64,000 nt of DNA, taken from DASZUK01 sp963745595. Its GTDB lineage: Bacteria > Actinomycetota > Acidimicrobiia > Acidimicrobiales > RAAP-2. The notes under the pieces were generated by a model. It saw nothing but the letters and a program-made list of their open reading frames with translations, did no database searches and had not been told where the DNA came from. How positions within the stretch are numbered: the stretch's first letter is position 1; every line of letters begins with the position of its first letter. Made by a program: the position numbers and the translations under genes. Shown one piece after another: positions 55,884 to 64,000 of the stretch. The stretch covers positions 32,735-96,734 of the forward strand of contig CAVUYB010000032.1 of assembly GCA_963745595.1 (NCBI GenBank), in the 5' to 3' direction.

Positions 55884-56966
55884 TCATGCTCCCTTCCCGG
55901 CCGTGGCCGCCTGGTCGTTCCTCTTGGACCGGCGGCCGCGTCCGGACTGGCCGCCCTGGTCCGCGCCGTCGTCGGTGTCCTCGCTGCCTTCTTCGTTCTC
56001 GGACTCCGCCCGGTGGCCGGTCAGGCTCAGGAAGACGTCGTCGAGGCTCGGCTCCCGCAGGGCGAGGCCGGCGACCGCGATCTCGTGCTGGTCGAGCGCC
56101 CGGAGCACCTCGGCTGCCACCTTCGGTCCCTCTTCGACCGTGAGGTCGACCGTCGAGCCGTCGACCACCGGGTCCTTGCCGGTCACCGGTCCGAGGATGG
56201 CCGCGGCCTGCTGGGCCAGCTCGTGATCGGCGAACGTCACCGAGATCACCGTCGTGCCGAGGTCGGCCTTCAGCTCCGGCGGCGTCCCCTCCGCGATGAC
56301 CTGACCGTGGTCGATGACGACGATCCGGTCGGCCAGCCGGTCGGCTTCTTCGAGGTACTGCGTCGTCAGGAGGACGGTGGTCCCGTGGGCCACCAGCTCC
56401 TCGATGACCAGCCAGAGGTCCTGCCGGCTCTGTGGGTCGAGACCGGTCGTCGGCTCGTCGAGGAAGAGGATCGGGGGCCGCCCGACCAGGGCGGCGGCCA
56501 GGTCCACCCGGCGCCGCATGCCGCCGGAGTAGGTCTTGAGCGGCCGGTTCGCCGCGTCCGTCAGGCCGAACTGCTCGAGCAGCTCCGTCGCCCGCTCCAT
56601 GACCACCTTCTTCGGCATGTGCGTCAGCCGGCCGACCATCCGCAGGTTCTCCCGACCGGTCAGGTTCTCGTCCACCGTGGCGCTCTGCCCGGCCAGCCCG
56701 ATCAGCCGTCGGACGGCGTCGGCCTCCTTGACGACGTCGTGACCGAGGACGGTGGCTCGGCCACTGTCCGGCGGCAGGATCGTCGAGAGGATGCGTACCG
56801 CCGTCGTCTTGCCCGCGCCGTTCGGCCCGAGCAGCCCGAGGACCGTGCCCGACTGGACCCGGAGGGAGACCCCGTCGAGCGCCCGCACCTCCCGCTTGCC
56901 CTTGAAGACCTTGACGAGGTCGTCCGCCTCGACCGCGATCTCTGCGTTCGTCGCCATCTCCACCAT
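55884..56966 (-). CDS. ABC transporter ATPase (DrrA-like)
   Basis: 360 residues. Walker A GPNGAGKTT, signature YSGGMRRRVDLA, Walker B ILFLDEPTTGLDP, and an added C-terminal domain followed by a charged tail. Closest in style to daunorubicin-type DrrA. Minus-strand TAAGTT, 7 nt before the ATG at 56966, lies within the MarR operator, so the MarR protein probably represses both sides. A second in-frame ATG lies at 56957. Confidence 0.93.
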   Translation of the reverse strand: MVEMATNAEIAVEADDLVKVFKGKREVRALDGVSLRVQSGTVLGLLGPNGAGKTTAVRILSTILPPDSGRATVLGHDVVKEADAVRRLIGLAGQSATVDENLTGRENLRMVGRLTHMPKKVVMERATELLEQFGLTDAANRPLKTYSGGMRRRVDLAAALVGRPPILFLDEPTTGLDPQSRQDLWLVIEELVAHGTTVLLTTQYLEEADRLADRIVVIDHGQVIAEGTPPELKADLGTTVISVTFADHELAQQAAAILGPVTGKDPVVDGSTVDLTVEEGPKVAAEVLRALDQHEIAVAGLALREPSLDDVFLSLTGHRAESENEEGSEDTDDGADQGGQSGRGRRSKRNDQAATAGKGA

Positions 56967-56973
56967 CCGGAAA

Positions 56974-56990
56974 AACTTAGTGATAAAGTT
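56974..56990. promoter_or_regulatory. MarR operator in a 30-bp divergent promoter
   Basis: AACTT-AGTGATA-AAGTT is an inverted repeat in a markedly AT-rich 30-bp gap. TAAAGT (56984-56989) and, on the minus strand, TAAGTT (56979-56974) would be the -10 boxes of the two divergent leaderless genes. Both overlap the palindrome. Confidence 0.65.
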
Positions 56991-56996
56991 ACTTAT

Positions 56997-57503
56997 ATGT
57001 CAAGGCAATCTGGGCCACGCCGGTGCAGCCGGGCCGAGATCTCGATGCAACTGGCGATGGCGCTCCGGGAGTACCTCGGCGCGGCCGATCTCTACGAGGA
57101 GGCGATGGCCGAGCGGATGGGCCTCGGCCGGACGGACCTCCGATGCTACGACCTCCTCGAACGGCGCGGGACGATGACCGCCGGCGCGCTGGCCGTCGCC
57201 AGCGGGCTGACGACCGGGGCGGTGACGTTCCTCATCGACCGGTTCGAGGCCGCCGGCATCGTCCGCCGGCGGCGGGACACCACCGACCGCCGGCGGGTGC
57301 TCGTCGAGGTCGTCCAGGCCGCCGCCGAGCAGGGCTTCGCCCTCCACCAGCCGATGATCGCCGACATGCGGGCGCTGGCCCAGCGCTACAAGGTCGAGGA
57401 GCTGGCGATCGTCTGTGACTTCCTGAGCGAGGCCCGCCAGATCTACGAGACCCACGCGCCGATGCTCCGGGCCCACATCACCGGTGTGGCCCGGGAGGCC
57501 TGA
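56997..57503 (+). CDS. MarR-family regulator of the ABC exporter
   Basis: 168 residues. Winged helix: LGRTDLRCYDLLERRGTMTAGALAVASGLTTGAVTFLIDRFEAAGIVRRRRDTTDRRRV, with the DxRxx wing. Divergent from the exporter; the two starts are 30 bp apart. Likely represses the ABC genes and itself until a drug or lipophilic compound binds. Confidence 0.9.
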   Translation: MSRQSGPRRCSRAEISMQLAMALREYLGAADLYEEAMAERMGLGRTDLRCYDLLERRGTMTAGALAVASGLTTGAVTFLIDRFEAAGIVRRRRDTTDRRRVLVEVVQAAAEQGFALHQPMIADMRALAQRYKVEELAIVCDFLSEARQIYETHAPMLRAHITGVAREA

Positions 57504-57628
57504 GCGGCTCGACGCGGCCGATAGTGTTGGTCGTCCCGTGCGCCGGTCGTCCGGCTCGCCGGTCACGGGCAGCGATCCAGGGCTTAGGCCAGCCGGCCGG
57601 CGCAGGCCACCAGGGCAAGGGAGACCCG

Positions 57629-60420
57629 ATGCCGTTCGTCTTCGACTTCGACCACAAGCACCGCAAGCCGCCGATGGAGATGAAGGACCTCCTCGGCGGC
57701 AAGGGCGCCAACCTGGCCGAGATGACGTCGGTACTCGGGCTGCCGGTCCCGCCGGGCTTCACGATCTCGACCGACGCCTGCCGGGCGTACATGGACGGCG
57801 GCTGGCCGGACGGCCTGACCGAGGAGGTCGCGAGGGCCCGGGCGCGCCTCGAGAAGGCGATGGGCAAGGTCATCGGCGACCCGTCGGACCCGCTGCTCGT
57901 CTCGGTCCGTTCGGGGGCGAAGTTCTCGATGCCGGGGATGATGGACACGGTCCTCAACCTCGGGCTGAACGACCAGTCGGTCGAGGGGCTGGCCAAGCAG
58001 ACCGGCGACGAGCGGTTCGCGTTCGACTCGTACCGCCGGTTCGTCGCCATGTACGGCCGGATCGTCCTCGACATTCCCGGCGAGGAGTTCGACTCGCTGT
58101 TCGACGCGGCGAAGGAGCTGGCCGGGACGGGCTCGGACGCCCGCGTGCCGACGGAGCTGCTCCGCTACCTCGTCGACTCGTACCAGCAGATCGTCGAGCG
58201 GCACACCGGCCAGCCGTTCCCCCAGGACCCCGCGGCCCAGCTCAAAGGGGCGATCGAGGCGGTCTTCCGGAGCTGGAACGGCCCGCGGGCGATCGCCTAC
58301 CGCGACCGCGAGCGCATCCCGCACTCGCTCGGGACCGCGGTCAACGTCCAGGCGATGGTCTTCGGCAACCGGGACGACCAGTCCGGGACCGGTGTCGGCT
58401 TCACCCGCGACCCGGCGACCGGCGTCAAGGGCGAGTACGGCGACTTCCTCGTCAACGCCCAGGGTGAGGACGTCGTCGCCGGCATCCGCAACACCGAGCC
58501 GCTCTCGGCGCTGAAGTCGGCGTTCCCGAAGGTCCACGGGGAGCTCCTCGGCATCTTCGACCGGCTCGAGCGCCACTACCGCGACATGTGCGACACGGAG
58601 TTCACGATCGAGCAGGGCAAGCTCTGGATGCTCCAGACGCGGGTCGGCAAGCGGACGGGCCGGGCCGCGCTGAAGATGGCCGTCGACATGACGAAGGAGC
58701 CGAAGATCCGGCTCAGCCGGGCCGAGGCGGTCGGTCGGGTGACCGAGGACCACCTGGCGTCCGTGCTGCACCCGCAGTTCGCCGGGTCCGGCCACAAGGT
58801 GCTGACGAAGGGGCTGGCCGCGTCGCCGGGCGCCGCGGTCGGCCGGGCGTACTTCACGGCCGACGACGCGGCGGCCGCGGCGGAGCGGGGCGAGCCGGTC
58901 GTCCTCGTCCGCAGCGAGACGTCGCCGGAGGACGTCCACGGGATGCTCGCCGCCGAAGGGATCCTGACGGCCCGGGGCGGGCTCGTCAGCCACGCCGCGG
59001 TCGTCGCCCGCGGCTGGGGCAAGCCGGCCGTCGTCGGCGCGGAGGCGCTGCGGTTGGCGCCCGGCCAGGTGACGATCGGCGACGTGACGATCGCCGAGGG
59101 CGAGTGGCTGTCGCTCGACGGGACGAACGGCACGGTCGTCGCCGGCCAGGTGGCGCTCATCCCAGCCGACCCGCCGGCCGAGTTCACGACGTTGTTGGCG
59201 TGGGCCGACGAGATCCGAGCCGGCCACCTCGGTGTCCGGGCGAACGCCGACAACGGCGACGACGCGGCGAACGCCCGGCGGCTCGGGGCCGAGGGCATCG
59301 GGCTGTGCCGGACGGAGCACATGTTCCTCGGTGAGGACCGGCTGCCGGTCGTCCGTCGGATGATCCTGGCGGCCAGCCCGGAGGACGAGCGCGACGCGCT
59401 CGAGCAGCTGCGCCGGGTCCAGCGCGAGGACTTCGTCGAGATCCTCGCCGCCATGGACGGCCTGCCGGTGACCGTCCGCCTGCTCGACCCGCCGCTGCAC
59501 GAGTTCCTGCCGTCGACCCACGAGCTGGCGGTCAAGCACGCGACGACCGGGCTCGGCGCCGAAGAGCAGCTCCTCTACGAGGCCGCGCTGACCTGGCAGG
59601 AGGCGAACCCGATGCTCGGCACCCGTGGCGTCCGTCTCGGCGTGATCAAGCCCGGCCTCTACGCCATGCAGGTCCGCGCCCTCATGGAGGCCGCCCGCGA
59701 CCGCGTCGCCGCCGGCGGCCACCCGATCGTCGAGATCATGATCCCGCTGACCGTCACCCGGGAGGAGCTGGCGCTGGCCCGGGGCTGGGTCGAAGAAGCC
59801 GTGGCCGAGGTGGCCGAGACGGCTGAGGCGGGGGGCCCCAAGGCGGCCAAGTCGACGGCCAAGCCGACGGCCAAGGCCGGGTCGAAGGCCGGTCGAGGAT
59901 CCCTGGAAGTGACCATCGGCACCATGATCGAAACCCCCCGGGCCGCGCTGCGGGCCGGCGAGATCGCCGAGGTGGCGGACTTCTTCTCGTTCGGCACGAA
60001 CGACCTCACGCAGATGACGTTCGGCTTCAGCCGCGACGACGTCGAGGGCCGGATGATGGCCGCGTACCTCGAGCTCGGCCTGCTGCCCCGGAACCCGTTC
60101 GAGACGGTCGACCAGGACGGTGTCGGCGAGCTCGTCCGCCTCGGGACCTCACGCGGCCGGGCGACGCGCCCGTCGCTCAAGGTCGGCGTCTGCGGCGAGC
60201 ACGGCGGCGACCCGGAGTCGATCGGCACGTTCTACGACGCCGGCCTCGACTACGTGAGCTGCTCACCGTTCCGCGTGCCCGTCGCCCGGCTGGCCGCCGC
60301 CCAAGCCGTGCTGGCCGCCGGCGACTACGACGGCGCGTCGACGGCCAAGACCGCGGCCGGCGCGGCCAAGACCGGGCCGGCCAAGGCGAAGGCCAAGCCG
60401 GGCCGACGGCCGGCCGGTAG
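57629..60420 (+). CDS. ppdK: Pyruvate phosphate dikinase with Lys/Ala-rich insertion and tail
   Basis: About 900 residues. ATP-grasp N-terminus (DLLGGKGANLAEM), swivelling phosphohistidine domain (GGLVSHAAVVARGWGKP), and PEP barrel (GIGLCRTEHMF, GVCGEHGGDPESIG, DYVSCSPFRVPVARLAAAQA). A Lys/Ala/Thr-rich insertion (near 59823-59905) splits the barrel, and a similar tail (AKTAAGAAKTGPAKAKAK) follows the last helix. No stop codon occurs in this frame before dnaG; a TAG at 60418-60420 is met after one added base, which I take as the end. GGGAGA ribosome-binding site. Confidence 0.9.
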
Positions 60421-60481
60421 CAACCGACCCGGCCGGCGGGCGCCGGCACGCGGTGGGGCAGCCGGGCGGTACCCTCCGGGC

Positions 60482-62494
60482 ATGGCCATCCCCGATGAGG
60501 ACGTCGCCCAGGTCCGGGCGGCGACCGACATCGTGGCGCTGATCGGCGAGCATGCGGCCCTGCGGCAGAGCGGTCGGCGCTGGACGGGCCTCTGCCCGTT
60601 CCACCAGGAGAAGACGCCGTCGTTCAGCGTCAACGCCCAGGAGGGCTTCTACTACTGCTTCGGCTGCCAGGCGTCGGGCGACGCGATCACGTTCGTCCGG
60701 GCGACCGAGCACCTCGACTTCGTCGACGCGGTTCGTTTCCTCGCCGACCGGGCGGGGGTCGTCATCCACGAGGACGCCCAGGCCGGGGCCGACCACAAGC
60801 GGCGGACCGAGCTCCTCGACGCCATGGAGCGGGCCGTCGACTGGTACCACCAGCGACTGCTCGCCGCGCCCGACGCCGGCCCGGCCCGCGACTACCTGCG
60901 ATCCCGCGGCTACGACGGGGACGTCGTCCGGAAGTTCCGGCTCGGCTGGGCGCCGGACGACTGGGACACGTTGGTGAAGGCGCTGAAGCTGTCCGAGCGG
61001 GTCATGACCGACAGTGGGCTCGGCTTCGTCAACCGCCGCGGCCGGGCTCAGGACGCGTTCCGGGGCCGGGTGATCTTCCCGATCTGCGACCCGTCGGGAC
61101 GACCGGTCGCCCTCGGCGGCCGGATCCTGCCGGCCCGGCCGGCCGGCGGGCCGGACGGCCGCCCGGGCCCCGGTGGCGGGGAGGGGGGAGACCGCCGCCC
61201 GGAGCCCAAGTACAAGAACTCCTCGGAGACCGCGATCTATTCCAAGCGGCGGACGCTGTACGCGCTCAACTGGGCCAAGCAGGACGTCATCGCGTCCAAC
61301 GAGGTCGTCGTCTGTGAGGGCTACACCGACGTCATCGGCTGCTTCGCGGCCGGCGTCCCCCGAGCGGTCGCCACCTGTGGCACCGCGCTGGCCGAGGAGC
61401 ACTTCAAGCTCCTCCGGAACTTCGCCCAGCGGATCGTGCTGGCCTACGACGCCGACAGCGCCGGCCAGTCGGCGATCTCCCGCGTCTACGAGTGGGAGCG
61501 CCAGCACGAGGTCAACGTCGTCGTCGCCGCGCTGCCGGCCGGCAGCGACCCCGGTGACCTGGCCCGCACGGACCCCGACGCGCTGCGCCGGGCAGTCGCC
61601 GGACGCCCGGCCGTTCCTCCAGTTCCGGGTCGACCGCGTCCTGGCCGCGGCCGACCTGGCGAACGCGGAGGGCCGGGCCCGGGCGGCCGAGGCCGCGCTG
61701 GTGGCCGTGGCGGAGCACCCGGACGGTCTCGTCCGCGACCAGTACGTGATGCAGGTGGCCGACCGCTGCCGGCTGGAGCCGGCGCTGCTGCGCGAGCGGC
61801 TCGACGACGTCCGCCGCCGCCCGCCGCCGCCGCGCCGGTCGGGGCGACGGTGGCCGTCGCAACGGCAACGCCCGCTCGGGCGACGCCCCGACTTCCTACG
61901 GCCCGGATCGATGGGACGGTCCGGCCGGTCCGGACGGCGGCCCGGACGAGGGCCCCGGTGGCGGCCCGGGCGGTGGCGGGGCCTGGGGGTCGGACCGGCC
62001 ACGGGCAACGGAAGGCTCTCGCGACGGCCGACGCCGGGGGCGTCGCGCCCCGGCTTGGAGGCGCTTCGGCTCGCGGTCCATCGGCCGGAGGACGTCGCCG
62101 ACCGGCTGGAGGAGGTGCTCTTCGTCGACGAGGTGCAGCGCCGGGCGTTCGGCCTACTGGTCGAGGCCGACAACCTGCAGCAGGCCGTCGATCGGGCCGA
62201 CCCGGAGGTGGCCGAACTGCTCCGCCGGTTGGCGGTCGAGGAGCCGTTGGTCGCCGACATGCCGCTGGCCGATCCGGTCGACTCGGTCGTCACGCAGCTG
62301 GTCCGCGAGGCCACCCGGCGGGCGCTGGCCGACCTCCAGTCGGCCCTCCGGACGTCGTCGGGGGACCCCGGCGCGACCGCGATCCAGGCGGTCACGGTGC
62401 GTCGTTGGCTGGAGGAGCTGGACGATCCGGTGGCGGGGCGCGAGGCCTCGGATCGATTGCTAGCGTGGCTCCTCGGGGCTTGGCAGGAGGGCCT

Positions 62495-62498
<4 letters not shown>
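60482..62498 (+). CDS. dnaG: DNA primase DnaG (one clear frameshift)
   Basis: 671 residues after dropping one base near 61601. Zinc-finger CPFHQEKTPSF and YYCFGCQASGD, TOPRIM domain (VVVCEGYTDVIGC; LAYDADSAGQSA), break at AVAG resuming DARPFLQFRVDRVL. The C-terminal helicase-binding domain ends LLGAWQEGL. The linker (about 61840-62055) reads more naturally in another frame (GDGGRRNGNARSGDAP-like), hinting at a compensated insertion/deletion pair. TACCCT at 60470-60475 is 6 nt before the ATG, suggesting a separate leaderless message. Confidence 0.93.
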
Positions 62499-63979
<1,481 letters not shown>

Positions 63980-64000
63980 CCGGTCGCTTTCGACCGGCCC

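Overview
The window is about 70% GC with GTG/TTG starts, heavily overlapping genes and an actinobacterial gene content (F420-type luciferase-like oxidoreductase, FolP2-type pterin enzyme, recO/Z-prenyl synthase pair, CIRCE-hrcA-dnaJ). Secreted proteins with repeated GYW..DGG.F.FGD units also point to Actinomycetota, most likely an Acidimicrobiia-type lineage. That placement is an inference from gene content, not from an alignment.

Layout. 1-2.4 kb: efeO-efeB iron/haem uptake genes on the minus strand behind a candidate iron box. 2.6-7.6 kb: two large secreted repeat proteins flanking a MerR/GyrI-like regulator. 7.8-12.7 kb: a small membrane protein, acyl-CoA dehydrogenase, zinc alcohol dehydrogenase, and an MFS exporter coupled to a TetR regulator. 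12.6-18.7 kb: a six-gene minus-strand operon (SDR, FAD oxidoreductase, DUF1365, cyclopropane-fatty-acid-synthase-like methyltransferase, fatty-acid desaturase, B12-binding CarH/LitR-like regulator) in which every junction overlaps by 4 nt, behind a perfect palindrome. 18.8-26.7 kb: small membrane protein, cyclase-family hydrolase, a decayed mazEF-like module, UPF0158 protein, SWIM-finger protein plus SNF2 helicase, vapBC and tRNA-Ala(GGC). 27-37.9 kb: MFS transporter, leuS, a three-gene LLM/PAC2/phosphotransferase operon, thioredoxin-TPR, folP, holA, rpsT, Uma2 nuclease. 38-53.9 kb: a housekeeping block lepA, CIRCE-hrcA-dnaJ, rsmE, HTH, HIT, phoH, ybeY, CorC-like, era, dinG-like, UppS-like, recO, hemW, glyS. 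54-57.5 kb: aldo/keto reductase and a DrrAB-like ABC exporter divergent from a MarR regulator. 57.6-64 kb: ppdK, dnaG, rpoD.

The most interesting biology is the telescoped lipid operon with its B12-type light-sensor-like regulator. It resembles LitR/CarH- and ChrR-linked clusters that modify fatty acids under light or singlet-oxygen stress, here with a desaturase built in. Other points are a UppS paralogue beside recO that has lost the catalytic Asp motif, a widespread TANNNT box 6-9 nt upstream of start codons (leaderless transcription), and a CIRCE element with the -10 box in its loop.

A technical feature dominates interpretation. At least 22 conserved genes or gene segments need a single-base shift, and in 22 clear cases the sequence carries one extra base. 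Removing one base per site restores full-length families (LepA 600 aa, DnaJ 375 aa, HemW 357 aa). This most likely reflects insertion-type errors in a long-read assembly. Systematic +1 frameshifting is the exotic alternative.
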